NCBI RefSeq assembly: GCF_000223905.1
Contig: NC_015948.1
Coordinates: forward strand, 1,488,001 to 1,552,000
Direction: 5' to 3'
Origin: Haloarcula hispanica ATCC 33960
Lineage (GTDB): Archaea > Halobacteriota > Halobacteria > Halobacteriales > Haloarculaceae
Length of the DNA: 64,000 bases
The notes beneath the pieces are model-generated. The model saw nothing but the letters and a program-made list of their open reading frames with translations, was not told where the DNA came from and did no database searches. Position 1 is the stretch's first letter, and each line of letters starts with the position of its first letter. Made by a program: the position numbers and the translations under genes. Positions 49,846-58,935 of the stretch are shown piece by piece.

Positions 49846-50191
49846 GGGAGGGGCGATGACAGTATGGTAATTAGTTAGCGGGAACGAATCGCAGAGTAAG
49901 GTACTATTATCGCGTATACCGTCCGCTACCGCCGGTTCTATCCTAATAAGGGCTGAAAGGTGGCATTACAAGTAATGGCTCACTCGGCGCACCCAGCCCA
50001 CAGGGCTGGCACGTCGGTATACATATAGTACCTCAAACGGCGGCTGTTCTTTCGGTCAGCGCCCGTCACTCGTCGCGCGATGAAAGCATCTCTCGCTGGC
50101 GGGATCCACAACAGCGCGGCTGTAATCTATCGATGAGACGCTCAGGGACACACCTGAGGCCGGTAAGAATTAGACTGAGGCTGTGAGGCTA
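49846..50191. other. Intergenic stretch between surface protein and Elp3 genes
   Basis: The 346 bases show no supported gene. A TATA-like ACTAATTACC on the minus strand near 49870 suits the surface-protein promoter. A hairpin (CCAGCCC-ACA-GGGCTGG, 49993-50009) lies in the middle with no T-run after it on the plus strand; role unknown. Several A/T-rich patches lie at 49900-49970 and 50020-50030. Confidence 0.55.
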
Positions 50192-51847
50192 TCAGAGACG
50201 CTTGCTCACGTATGGGCCGTCCTGCTTGTACCCCAGCTTCTCCCGGTAGTACTGCCGGACGCCGATACCGGAAATAACGGCCAATTTCGGGTAGCCGGCG
50301 TCCCGTGCCAGTGTTTCCGCTTTTTCCAGCAGTTTCTTGCCGTAGCCTTTGTGCTGGTGGTCCTCGTCGTCACCCTCTTGACCGACGCCGACGGCGTTGC
50401 CGTAGACGTGGAGTTCGCGGACGATTGCGGCGTCCTGTAGCTCCCGGCGTACCGGATCGTTGGGGAATCTGAGCCGACAGAACCCGACGAGCACGTCGTT
50501 GTCGAAGTCTTCGAAGGAGATGAAATGCTCCGTGCCGCCACAGGCCTCGTAGGTCATCACGTCGAGTTCGATGTTCTCGGCGGCATCGTCGCTGTGTCCG
50601 GCCTCCCGACAGCGGATACAGTCACACGTCCAGTCGTGCTCTTCCATCCGCTGCCAGGCGAGCTGGCGGAGGTTCGACTTCCAGACGCCGCCCTCGATGA
50701 AGTCCGCCGGGATGTCCCGCTGGACGCGCTGGAGGCGGGTGTAGCGGGGAATCATGTCCTTGATTTCGGCGACCAGTTCGGCGGCCTCGTCGTTGGAAAG
50801 CGGGTCGAACTCGTCGTTGCGCCACCAGTCGTATGTGACGGTTCCCTCGACAATCAGCGTCGGGTATATCTTGAGGTAGTCGGGCCGCCAGTCCGTCTGG
50901 TCGAAGATGCGCCGGAAGTCCTCCAGACACATCTCCTTGGACATCCCGGGCTGGCCCGGCATCATGTGGAAGCCGACCTTGAACCCCGAATCGCGCAGGC
51001 GGCGGTTGGCGTCGATAGAGGCCTGCACGCCGTGGCCGCGGTGCATCTCGCGGTTGATCCGCTCGAAGGTCGTCTGGACGCCGACCTCGACTTTCGTCCC
51101 GCCGAGGTCGAGCATCCGGTCGATCTGTTCCGGATCACACCAGTCCGGCTTCGTCTCGAACGTGGTGGCGACGTTGCGGACGTCAGCGGTCTCGTTTTCC
51201 GCGATGACATCTTCCAGATAGCGGAACTCGTAGTCGTCCTCGGCGAAGCTCACGTCCTCCGCGGGCGTCGGCTCCGAATCCACGTCGAAGTCGTTCATCG
51301 CCTCCAGGGCCCGCTTGACGAACCACTCCTGGTAGTCGTGGCTCCGGGCCGTCATCGTCCCGCCCATCACGATGAGTTCGGCCTTGTCGACAGGATGGCC
51401 GATTTCCCGCAGTTGGTTGAGCCGGAGGGTGACCTGGCCGTAGGGGTCGTAGTCGTTCTGTTCGCCGCGTGCGGCCGCGGGCTCGTGGCCGGTGTAGGAC
51501 TGCGCGGAGGAGAACTCCGAATCCGGGCCGCCCGGACAGTACAGGCACTTCCCGTGAGGACACCGCTCGGGTGAGGTCATGATAGCGATAGGGGAGACAC
51601 CCGAGGCAGTCCGAACGGGCTTGCGCTGGAGGACCTCCTCCAGCACCTCGCGGTGCTCCTGTGGCGCGTAATCGAGCAGTTCGGAGTTTTTCGGCACTTT
51701 CGGCGCGGAATACTCTCGACAGACATCTATCTTGGCCGATTCGACGTCGTCGCGCTCGACCTCGCCTGCGAGAATCCGGTCGACCAGCTCCGCACACACC
51801 TGCTGGAAGGTCTCTGTCTCGTCTGGGTCCGGCGTCTCCGTGCTCAT
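50192..51847 (-). CDS. elp3: Elp3: tRNA U34 5-carboxymethyl modification radical SAM/GNAT enzyme
   Basis: The 551-residue protein carries the radical SAM cysteines CPHGKCLYC (96, 101 and 104) and the Elp3 landmarks GVSPIAIMTSPE, GGTMTARSHDYQEWFVK and GVQTTFERINREMHRGHG. It ends in a GNAT acetyltransferase domain (HVYGNAVGVGQEGDDEDHQHKGYGKKLLEKAE). Archaeal Elp3 alone can install carboxymethyl on wobble uridines of tRNA, which supports decoding. Length fits the family. It stands alone and is divergent from the small gene at 51955. Confidence 0.96.
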   Translation of the reverse strand: MSTETPDPDETETFQQVCAELVDRILAGEVERDDVESAKIDVCREYSAPKVPKNSELLDYAPQEHREVLEEVLQRKPVRTASGVSPIAIMTSPERCPHGKCLYCPGGPDSEFSSAQSYTGHEPAAARGEQNDYDPYGQVTLRLNQLREIGHPVDKAELIVMGGTMTARSHDYQEWFVKRALEAMNDFDVDSEPTPAEDVSFAEDDYEFRYLEDVIAENETADVRNVATTFETKPDWCDPEQIDRMLDLGGTKVEVGVQTTFERINREMHRGHGVQASIDANRRLRDSGFKVGFHMMPGQPGMSKEMCLEDFRRIFDQTDWRPDYLKIYPTLIVEGTVTYDWWRNDEFDPLSNDEAAELVAEIKDMIPRYTRLQRVQRDIPADFIEGGVWKSNLRQLAWQRMEEHDWTCDCIRCREAGHSDDAAENIELDVMTYEACGGTEHFISFEDFDNDVLVGFCRLRFPNDPVRRELQDAAIVRELHVYGNAVGVGQEGDDEDHQHKGYGKKLLEKAETLARDAGYPKLAVISGIGVRQYYREKLGYKQDGPYVSKRL

Positions 51848-51954
51848 CGGCGTTGTGCGAAATCGGCGTCTCGGCCGAATAAGCGTGTCGCTCGGGTATC
51901 GTCAGCGACGGGGGTGGCCGTGGGGTTCATTGTGCTGTCACACCAAAGAGAGGT

Positions 51955-52089
51955 ATGAGAAGCGAAACGGACGACACCAGGAGCCCCGACCGACCGACCT
52001 TCCGCGGCTGTGTGTTCTGTTACAGCGCGGAGTGGGCGTACTACGGTGCGAAGAAGGCAGCCAGGTCCGTCTCGGCGACTGATACGTAG
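51955..52089 (+). CDS. 44-residue CxxC small protein
   Basis: ATG at 51955 preceded by AAAGAGAGGT (RBS-like). The product MRSETDDTRSPDRPTF then continues through RGCVFCYSAEWAYYGA, ending near SATDT. A single CxxC plus aromatic residues suggests a half zinc finger that would need to dimerise, a pattern common among haloarchaeal micro-proteins. The ribosome-binding site and codon usage support translation, but no homologue can be named, and the size makes this tentative. Confidence 0.5.
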   Translation: MRSETDDTRSPDRPTFRGCVFCYSAEWAYYGAKKAARSVSATDT

Positions 52090-52237
52090 CGGGACCCGGG
52101 TCGCAGTCGGCAGCGAATGAGCCGTCTGAAAACAACTCCAGAGTCGTTGAAGCCCCGTCTCAGGCGCTCTACCCCGTTATTTCGAATGATACTGCCAGGG
52201 GAGTCTTTTAGTCATTGCTCTCCTCGACTGTGTATAT

Positions 52238-54130
52238 ATGCCAGACACGACCAGTGGGTCTGCACAAACTCGCTCCCGGGAATTGACGCCGACGGAACGG
52301 TTCCAAGAGTTCATTGCATACATTCCGAGTGGCGATACGATCCCCGACGAGACATGGCGCGGCCGACACCGTAATATCCTCATTCTGCTGCTTGCGCATG
52401 TGCCGTTCCTGCTGGCACTCGGGCTGTATTCGGGAACTGAGTCGCTCGTCACGGGCGCGACGCTTCCCGAGATAGACACGCTCCACGTTCTCGCAGAGGT
52501 CGGGGTCGTCGTCGGCCTCGCCGTGTTAGCGAGGTTGCCCTGGTTCGGTCGGCGAACGCGAACCGCGCTGGCGACGATGGGACTCGTCACGACGTCCGGG
52601 TTCCTGGTCCACTTCTCCGGCGGGTACATCGAGGCTCACTTCCACTTTTTCGTCGTGATGGCTGTGGTTGCCGTCTACGAAGACTGGCTGCCGTTCTTCC
52701 TCGGCATCGGGTACGTCTCCGTCCAGCACGGGATTTTCGGCATGATCGACCCGAGTCGGGTGTACAACCACTCGGCGGCGATCAACAACCCGTGGGTGTG
52801 GGCGTTCATCCACGCGGGCTTCGTTCTGATGCTGGCCGCGGCGCTGATGGCGCACTGGTCGTCGACCGAGCGATCCCGTGAAGCGGCGGAACAACAACTC
52901 GAACAGGCCAGAGAGAAGACCCAAGAGGTCGAAAACCTGGAGGAGAAGAAAGCCGAGATGGAGCGGACCATCGCCGAGGCCGAAGAGGCGAAAGCCGAGG
53001 CCGAGGCCCGACAGCAAGAGGTCGAAGAGTTCAACGAGCACCTCGAAGCCACGGCCGACGCTTACAGCGCGGCGATGTCCCGGGCGGCCGACGGAGACCT
53101 CACGGTCCGGATTGACCCCGACAGCGAGAGTGACGCGATGGCACAGATCGCCGAGTCGTTCAACAAGATGATGACGGAGACGGAGTCGGCGATGGCCGAA
53201 ATACAGACGTTCTCGCAGGAGGTCGCGTCGACGAGCGACCAGGCCACAGCCGGTGCCAACGAGGCAACAGGTGCCAGCGAAGACATGAGCGAATCGATTC
53301 AGGGCATCGCCAGCGGGGCGGTCGACCAGCGTGAGATGCTCGAAACCGTCTCAAGCGAGATGACCGACCTGTCAGCCACCGTCGAGGAGGTCGCCGCTTC
53401 GGCCGAAACCGTCGCGGAACGGTCCCGCGAGACAGCCAAGATCGCGGACGACGGCGAGGAGACCGCACAGGAAGCGATAGCGGGCTCCCGGGAGGTCCAG
53501 ACAGCGATCGATTCGACCGTCGAAAACGTGGAGCGGCTGGACGAGAAGATGGCAGAGATCGGTGAGATCGTCGATCTCATCGGCGACATCGCCGAGCAGA
53601 CGAACATGCTGGCCCTGAATGCCAACATCGAGGCCGCACGGGCCGGAAACGGGTCGGGCGGCGATGGGTTCGCTGTCGTCGCAGACGAGGTCAAACAGCT
53701 GGCGGAGGAGACGCAGGCCTCTGCGACCGAAATCGAACAGCTCATCGCGGAGACCCAGGCCCAGACCGAAACCACGGTCACAGAGGCACGGGGGGCAAAG
53801 CAGGATATGCAGGAGAGTACAGAAGCCGTCGAAGACGTCGTCAACACGTTCACGCAGGTGGCCGAGAACGCCGAGGCGACCGACGACGGGATTCAGGAGA
53901 TCAGCGACACGACCGACGACCAGGCCGCCACGACCGAGGAAGCGGTGTCGATGGTCGAGGAGGCCGTGGACATCAGCGAGGCGACCGCCGCGGAGACCGA
54001 GACCGCCTCCGCGACCGCGCAGGAACAGGCCGCGTCCATGTCGCAGGTCAGTGCCAGCATCGAATCACTCGCCGAGCAGTCCGAACGGCTCCAGACGATG
54101 CTGTCGGAGTTCGAAGTCGACAGCCGATAG
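52238..54130 (+). CDS. Methyl-accepting chemotaxis transducer with membrane sensor (Htr8-like)
   Basis: The 630-residue protein has a six-helix N-terminal membrane domain (about 45-210), with His-rich helix segments [19 protein letters not shown] and [22 protein letters not shown]-like and long coiled-coil regions follow, with the signalling tip at [21 protein letters not shown] (about 445) and [17 protein letters not shown]. The domain layout and His motif match Halobacterium HtrVIII-type oxygen transducers. Methylation sites with paired Glu occur in the helices. It controls CheA through the tip. The ATG at 52238 lies 26 bp after TTTTAG (52207-52212), a TATA-like box. Confidence 0.9.
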   Translation: MPDTTSGSAQTRSRELTPTERFQEFIAYIPSGDTIPDETWRGRHRNILILLLAHVPFLLALGLYSGTESLVTGATLPEIDTLHVLAEVGVVVGLAVLARLPWFGRRTRTALATMGLVTTSGFLVHFSGGYIEAHFHFFVVMAVVAVYEDWLPFFLGIGYVSVQHGIFGMIDPSRVYNHSAAINNPWVWAFIHAGFVLMLAAALMAHWSSTERSREAAEQQLEQAREKTQEVENLEEKKAEMERTIAEAEEAKAEAEARQQEVEEFNEHLEATADAYSAAMSRAADGDLTVRIDPDSESDAMAQIAESFNKMMTETESAMAEIQTFSQEVASTSDQATAGANEATGASEDMSESIQGIASGAVDQREMLETVSSEMTDLSATVEEVAASAETVAERSRETAKIADDGEETAQEAIAGSREVQTAIDSTVENVERLDEKMAEIGEIVDLIGDIAEQTNMLALNANIEAARAGNGSGGDGFAVVADEVKQLAEETQASATEIEQLIAETQAQTETTVTEARGAKQDMQESTEAVEDVVNTFTQVAENAEATDDGIQEISDTTDDQAATTEEAVSMVEEAVDISEATAAETETASATAQEQAASMSQVSASIESLAEQSERLQTMLSEFEVDSR

Positions 54131-54134
54131 CGGC

Positions 54135-54623
54135 TCACTCCTCCCAGTACTCTTTTTCCGCGTTCCTGTCGAGATACGTCGACAACGTCCGGTCCGCCTT
54201 CTCGCCGCCCGGCGGTGACCCGGCGTACAGCCCGACCATCTCCCGGTCGGGGTAGACGGTGATATCCGGTTCCTCCATCGTCGAAACCATCAACAGTCGG
54301 AGTTCAGACTCGCCGGCTTCGATTTCGTGCGCACTCTCCTCGCCGGCCGGAAGCGCGACGAAATCGCCCGGCTTGAGTGCGTGTTCCTCAGCGTCGGGGC
54401 CGAGCCAGAGCGTGCCGGTCCCGGCCTGGACAAATATCGCTTCCTCGTTGCCTTCGTGGTAGTGGCGCACCCAGAGCCGTTTCCCCGGTGGGACGGCATA
54501 GAGGCTCGCGCCGAGTTGTTCGCCCCCGGCGGCGTCACCAAGCTGCTTGCGCCTGAACGTCCGGTCGCCGTGGTCGTGGTCGGTCCAGTCGAGGTCGGCT
54601 TCGTTGACGGGGCCGTCGCTCAT
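54135..54623 (-). CDS. Cupin domain protein
   Basis: The 162-residue protein has a single cupin barrel: GASLYAVPPGKRLWVRHYHEGNEEAIFVQAG (motif 1 with two His and a Glu) and KPGDFVALPAGEESAHEIEAG (motif 2 with one His). The metal site HxH(x)nE...H is complete. It ends with a polar C-terminal tail. Many such single-domain cupins bind metal and small ligands; no specific substrate is indicated. It converges on the transducer gene (4-bp gap) and is downstream of the DHH gene region on the opposite side. Confidence 0.85.
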   Translation of the reverse strand: MSDGPVNEADLDWTDHDHGDRTFRRKQLGDAAGGEQLGASLYAVPPGKRLWVRHYHEGNEEAIFVQAGTGTLWLGPDAEEHALKPGDFVALPAGEESAHEIEAGESELRLLMVSTMEEPDITVYPDREMVGLYAGSPPGGEKADRTLSTYLDRNAEKEYWEE

Positions 54624-54663
54624 GCCCGGTCAGACTGCCGGCGGATAGAAAAAGTCCTCTGCG

Positions 54664-56862
54664 CTACAGTTCGTCGGCCAGCACGTCGAGCGTGGCGTCG
54701 AGGACGGCCGGTCGCTCGCCGGCCAGGTAGCGGATGGTCCCCTCGCGGACGCTCCGCGTCGCGACGCCGCCTTCGGGAACTCGCTCGCTGACTTCGCTGA
54801 CTAGCTCGTGCAGGTCCAGGTCGCCGTTGGCACGGACGTACATCGTGTCCGTCGAGATGCCGAGCACGGCGTCGCTCTCGTCGCGGACATCCCGGTGGAG
54901 TTCATCCAGCAGGAGCGACTCCGGCGGGAACTCGTACTGGTGGGTAAAGGCGTCCGTGTCGAGCACGGCGATGTCCACGTCACCGACGGTCCGGTGGTCG
55001 AGGTTGGCCCGGGCGGTGGACACCTCTTCGTCGACCTTCTCGCGGAACTGCTCGGCGATGTGGCCGGCCAGGCCGCCCACGTCCTCCTCGTCGTCGCCGA
55101 ACACGAGGTCGGTGATGAGTTCGCGCTTGTCCTCGTAGGACTGGTAGTGGGCTTCGAGCGCGACTGCTTCGCGGAGTTCCGACACGGCGGTCTCGTCGTA
55201 GCCGGCCTCGCTGGCGGCCTCGACGTACGGCTCGGGGATGTCCTCCCAGAAGCTCACGGCCGGGAGGTGCTGCAGGTCGTCGCGGACGTCCTCGTTGACG
55301 TGTGCAGCGACGTTGGCCGCGAGCGCCGTCGAGGTGGTCTCCGAAACGGTGTCGGCCGAGGGGGAGACGACGGCGTCGACCGTATCGACGACCGCGCCGT
55401 CGACGTCGATGTCGTCGATGACGACGCTCGGTGCGCCGTAGACGTTCAGCAGGTCGAAGCCGTCAAGGCTCTCGCGCGTGCCGCCGGCGGCGACGAAGAC
55501 GAACAGCGGGAGCTTCTCCTCGTGGCGCTCCCGGTTGTCGAGCATCGTCGTCGTGTCCTTCGTCGCGTCGTCCATGTCGTAGACGCCGCCCTCGATTGGT
55601 CGCCGGTCGAAGTAGTGGTACTTCGCGTCGGCGCGGCGGTGCTGCTCGGTGACCAGCGGGAGTGCGGCGCGTTCGAGCGCGCTGCCGGCGAGATAGCCGT
55701 CCGCGGTGTTGGCGTGGCGGACGATGACCGGACGGTCCGTCAGCACTGCCTTCCGGATCTGGGTCGCCGCTTCGACCAGATCATCGGAGAGGGCCGCAAC
55801 CGCCGTATCATCGGCGAGCGGTTCGGCCGTGTCAGGTCGGGCCTCGTCGTCGAGGGCGTCGGCGAGCCGCTGTTCGACTTCCTCGCGCTCCTCGGCTTCG
55901 AGGACATCGAGCTCCTCGGTCTCGACCTGCAGTTCACCGCGACGCTCGCGGACTTCGCCCGAGAGTCGGACGTAGTCGTCTTCTTCGACCTCGGGGTAGG
56001 CGCGGACGCCTGCCTCGACGAAGGCCGCGCAATCGACAGTGCCGGTCTCGTCCTGCAGTTCGAACACCGTCGGCCCGGAGGTCTGTCGGATGCCGACGAC
56101 TTCGCCTTCCAGTCGAACGTCCGCACCGACGTGGTCGTCGAGATCGCCGATAGCCGCGGCGACCGGTTCGGCCGTGGTCGCCTCGTCCGTCTGCTCCTCG
56201 CTTTCGTCGCTCTCTGCGTCGGCTTCCTCGTCGGACTCGGTCATGACGGCGGTGTTCGACCCGCTGTCGTTGCCGCCGACGGCCGCAGTGCCTTCGACGC
56301 GGTCGTCATCGCTGGCCCGACTGACTGCGCCGGCGTTCGTGGCGCTGCTGTCGTCGGATTCGGTGCCTTCGTCCGCGTCCGATTCGTCGTCGCTTTGTCC
56401 CGCTGACTCGTCAGTTGAGGGTCGAGACGCCTCCTCGTCCGAATCGTCGGACTGTGTCTCGTCTTCGTCGTCTTCGTTCTCAAGCAGGACTGAGTGGCCG
56501 ATTTCCGGGTCGTCGACGAGGACGCCGCGGAACTCGCGTTCGGACTGGCGGATCGACCAGCCGAGGTCGACGTTGCCGTTGTCCCGTACGTTCTTGACCT
56601 GGACGTAGACGGTGTCGCCCGAGTCCCAGTCGAGGGAATCGAGCCGCTGGTCCAGTTCGCTCCGGTGGAGCAGCCCCGTTACGCTGTCGCCGATGTCGAC
56701 GAACACGCCGAACTCGGCGAAGCCGTCAACACTGCCGCGGTAGTAGCGGTCGACCGATAGCTGGTCGGCACGCGAGCCACGGAACTCGAACAGGGCGTCC
56801 TCCTCGTGGAGGTCACAGATGCGTCCTTCGACAGATTTGCCGCAGATGATACACGAACCCAT
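54664..56862 (-). CDS. DHH/RecJ-like protein with Zn finger, S1 and OB domains
   Basis: The ATG at 56860-56862 gives 732 residues. An N-terminal zinc knuckle (CIICGKSVEGRICDLH) is followed by an S1-like RNA-binding domain (about 45-125: VDGFAEFGVFVDIGDSVTGLLHRSELD), an acidic linker of about 120 residues, an OB domain (about 255-330), and a DHH-superfamily domain (RHANTADGYLAGSALE, DDIDVDGAV) with its C-terminal part. The signature Asp-His-His is replaced by Asp-Asp-Ile and motif I lacks its Asp/His pair, so phosphoesterase activity is doubtful. Haloarchaea have several RecJ-like paralogues; the role here is unknown, probably in DNA or RNA metabolism. Confidence 0.85.
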   Translation of the reverse strand: MGSCIICGKSVEGRICDLHEEDALFEFRGSRADQLSVDRYYRGSVDGFAEFGVFVDIGDSVTGLLHRSELDQRLDSLDWDSGDTVYVQVKNVRDNGNVDLGWSIRQSEREFRGVLVDDPEIGHSVLLENEDDEDETQSDDSDEEASRPSTDESAGQSDDESDADEGTESDDSSATNAGAVSRASDDDRVEGTAAVGGNDSGSNTAVMTESDEEADAESDESEEQTDEATTAEPVAAAIGDLDDHVGADVRLEGEVVGIRQTSGPTVFELQDETGTVDCAAFVEAGVRAYPEVEEDDYVRLSGEVRERRGELQVETEELDVLEAEEREEVEQRLADALDDEARPDTAEPLADDTAVAALSDDLVEAATQIRKAVLTDRPVIVRHANTADGYLAGSALERAALPLVTEQHRRADAKYHYFDRRPIEGGVYDMDDATKDTTTMLDNRERHEEKLPLFVFVAAGGTRESLDGFDLLNVYGAPSVVIDDIDVDGAVVDTVDAVVSPSADTVSETTSTALAANVAAHVNEDVRDDLQHLPAVSFWEDIPEPYVEAASEAGYDETAVSELREAVALEAHYQSYEDKRELITDLVFGDDEEDVGGLAGHIAEQFREKVDEEVSTARANLDHRTVGDVDIAVLDTDAFTHQYEFPPESLLLDELHRDVRDESDAVLGISTDTMYVRANGDLDLHELVSEVSERVPEGGVATRSVREGTIRYLAGERPAVLDATLDVLADEL

Positions 56863-56926
56863 TACACGGTGCAAGCATGTCGGGCCTAAAACGGTTGTCG
56901 AATTCCGGACGAACCAAACGGGGCCG

Positions 56927-57190
56927 CTATTCGAACATCTCGCTCTCTTCTTCCAGTAGTTCGAGCCCTGAAGCGACCGCTTTCGCCTGTTCAGGAAACA
57001 GAGCGACCTCGATTTCGCTTCCCTGTTCGTCTTCGAAGGCAATTTTCACGCGCTTGTCGCCGTACTCGCGAACGTCGACACCCTCCACGTCGTACATCTT
57101 GATCGTCGCTTCCTTGTTCGACGGGCCGACGCTCTTGAACGCTCCATCTTTGAGTTCCAGCATGAACTGGTCGATGTCGATACTGAGCAT
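56927..57190 (-). CDS. Small conserved haloarchaeal protein
   Basis: The ATG at 57188-57190 (MLSIDIDQFMLELKDGAFKSV) gives 87 acidic residues. It alternates beta-strand and helix: IKMYDVEGVDVREYGDKRVKIAF then ALFPEQAKAVASGLELLEEE. This looks like a compact single domain; I do not recognise the family. The upstream in-frame ATG at 57205 adds five residues. It lies 64 bp upstream of the DHH-like gene on the same strand and may belong to the same transcript. Confidence 0.75.
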   Translation of the reverse strand: MLSIDIDQFMLELKDGAFKSVGPSNKEATIKMYDVEGVDVREYGDKRVKIAFEDEQGSEIEVALFPEQAKAVASGLELLEEESEMFE

Positions 57191-57216
57191 CGTGTGGAAA
57201 CGCACGCCGGCGGACC

Positions 57217-57864
57217 CTAAAACCCGTAGTCAGCGGCCAGCACCGAGACGGCCTGAAAGCCCCGGAAGCCGTAGCCGAAAATAATTGCGGCGGGGACGGC
57301 TCCGACGATTGCGGCCACGGGGTGCCGGATATTGTGGACGACGGCAGTGCCGAGCAGGTACAGGCCCGCGCCCCAGGCGGTGACGAGCACTCGGACTTCT
57401 GCGCTGGGCAGCCCCGCCAGCAGACAGGGGGCCATCGCGTAGCACATCACCTGGACGGTTTCGCTCACGCCGCCGCGGTCCGACGCGACGGGGAGCAGTC
57501 CGAGGGGAAGCAACAGCAGCGTCTGTAGCGCCGCCGTCAGATGCACCGTCGCCGGCGTGACGAACACGAGAATAGCAAACAGCGCCAGTACCGCGACGCC
57601 GGGCGAGAAGCCACCGATAGCGGGGTAGTCGAACGGCCCCGTAGACAGCAGTCCCCGCTGGGCCAGCTTGACGACGGCGTAGCGGCTCACCTCCTCGAAG
57701 AGGACTACTGTCGCCGCAAACACCAGCCCCGGGGCCTGGTCACCCGGCGCGACGCCGGTCCGGAAGAACCGCCGCGGACGGCGGAGTATTTCCACCCACG
57801 CACGCACCAGCGCGGCTGGCCCGCGGTCCCGGCCACCGGTCGGATTCTCGACCCACTGAGTCAC
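57217..57864 (-). CDS. Yip1-family membrane protein
   Basis: The GTG at 57862-57864 starts a 215-residue protein with five to six transmembrane helices. It begins with VRAWVEILRRPRRFFRTGVAPGDQAPGL, the characteristic Yip1 entry motif, and continues with AVLALFAILVFVTPATVHLTAALQTLLLL. Yip1/DUF1282 proteins are small membrane proteins with unknown biochemical role in archaea. It ends 26 bp before the small gene's start. Confidence 0.85.
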   Translation of the reverse strand: MTQWVENPTGGRDRGPAALVRAWVEILRRPRRFFRTGVAPGDQAPGLVFAATVVLFEEVSRYAVVKLAQRGLLSTGPFDYPAIGGFSPGVAVLALFAILVFVTPATVHLTAALQTLLLLPLGLLPVASDRGGVSETVQVMCYAMAPCLLAGLPSAEVRVLVTAWGAGLYLLGTAVVHNIRHPVAAIVGAVPAAIIFGYGFRGFQAVSVLAADYGF

Positions 57865-57951
57865 GCCTGAAACTTGGGCGCGAGCCGGTTTGACCGTTTC
57901 CTTCTATCCGTCAGCCCCCTTCGGCTCGGACACGCACAGCGGTCCTCACGG

Positions 57952-58530
57952 CTAATCGTCCGCTCCGACGTTCTCCGTACTCTCGAAACACGCCGAGTCC
58001 GGCTCGATGTTCGCGTACTTGACTGCTTCCTCACCGAGCGACGTCACGCGTTCCTCGATATCGGCGTCGACTATCTGACCGTCAGCGATGTGATTGTGTG
58101 CGTTCGGAACCGCGGCCTGATGCGGGATGACCCAGCAGTTCAGCGCCCGGCAGACCGAGCGGAGGTGTTCGAGCGCGGTGATGGGAAAGCCCCCGCCGGC
58201 GACCGCTAGCAATCCCACGGTTTTGTGTTCGAACTCGTCGAAGCCACAGTAGTCGAGTGCGTTCTTCAGCATGCCGGAATAGGACCCGTGATACACCGGC
58301 GTCCCCAGCAGAATTGAATCAGCCGCGTGAACTCTATCGGCGAACTCGACAGCGTCGCCGACCTCGCGATGGTCGGCATCGAACACCGGTAGGTCGAATT
58401 CCTGAAGATCCAGCAGTTCCGTGGTCGCCCCCAACTCCTCGGCGGCGACGAGCGCGCGCTCGATACCGACCCTGGTGTAGCTCTCCTCTCTGAGACTGCC
58501 GACGACACCGACGATGTGTGGTTCGGACAT
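57952..58530 (-). CDS. NAD(P)H-dependent FMN reductase
   Basis: The ATG at 58528-58530 gives 192 residues. HIVGVVGSLREESYTRVGIERA is the flavodoxin-like phosphate-binding loop, and GTPVYHGSYSGMLKNALDYCG the FMN-contact motif of the NADPH-dependent FMN reductase (SsuE/YieF-like) family. These flavoproteins reduce quinones, chromate or azo compounds or supply reduced flavin. No partner monooxygenase is adjacent, so the physiological substrate is unknown. It precedes the Yip1 gene in the same direction. Confidence 0.9.
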   Translation of the reverse strand: MSEPHIVGVVGSLREESYTRVGIERALVAAEELGATTELLDLQEFDLPVFDADHREVGDAVEFADRVHAADSILLGTPVYHGSYSGMLKNALDYCGFDEFEHKTVGLLAVAGGGFPITALEHLRSVCRALNCWVIPHQAAVPNAHNHIADGQIVDADIEERVTSLGEEAVKYANIEPDSACFESTENVGADD

Positions 58531-58639
58531 GTCGGGTCTATGGAGTGGGGCCGGTATATCGATGGGGGAGACGAGGCGCAGCGCTAGTCCCTTTCCGGCT
58601 GTCGGTTTGTCAGGCCATGAAGGTCGCTCTGGCCGACGC

Positions 58640-58810
58640 TCAGTTGTCGTGGTAGACGTAGAGGAGGTTCGGATACGGGATGTACGCGACACGTTCGAGC
58701 CCGCCACTGCCGACCTCCTTCTTCAGATGGACACCGTTCGACCCCTCGACCACGTCGTGAATGTTCTTGATTTCGGTGCCGTCACTCAGCTCAGCTGTCA
58801 TGTGTGACAT
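58640..58810 (-). CDS. 56-residue small protein
   Basis: An ATG at 58808-58810 (also 58799-58801) opens MSHMTAELSDGTEIKNIHDVV, and ends with GLERVAYIPYPNLLYVYHDN before TGA. It has no transmembrane segment. The beta-rich, aromatic C-terminal end reads like a real, folded small protein, and the frame has no shadow from a longer gene. It lies 125 bp past the end of the methylaspartate mutase gene and 110 bp before the FMN reductase gene, both on the same strand. Unknown function. Confidence 0.6.
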   Translation of the reverse strand: MSHMTAELSDGTEIKNIHDVVEGSNGVHLKKEVGSGGLERVAYIPYPNLLYVYHDN

Positions 58811-58935
58811 TATACTCCATAGGGACCCTGGTCGTAAAGCACCCCGGGCTGTGCGTGGTCGACGACAGCAGTCGATGAGTGGCTGGCGGATTACGCATGT
58901 TCGCTACGCTAACGGCTGCAAAAGGAGTCCGTGGC

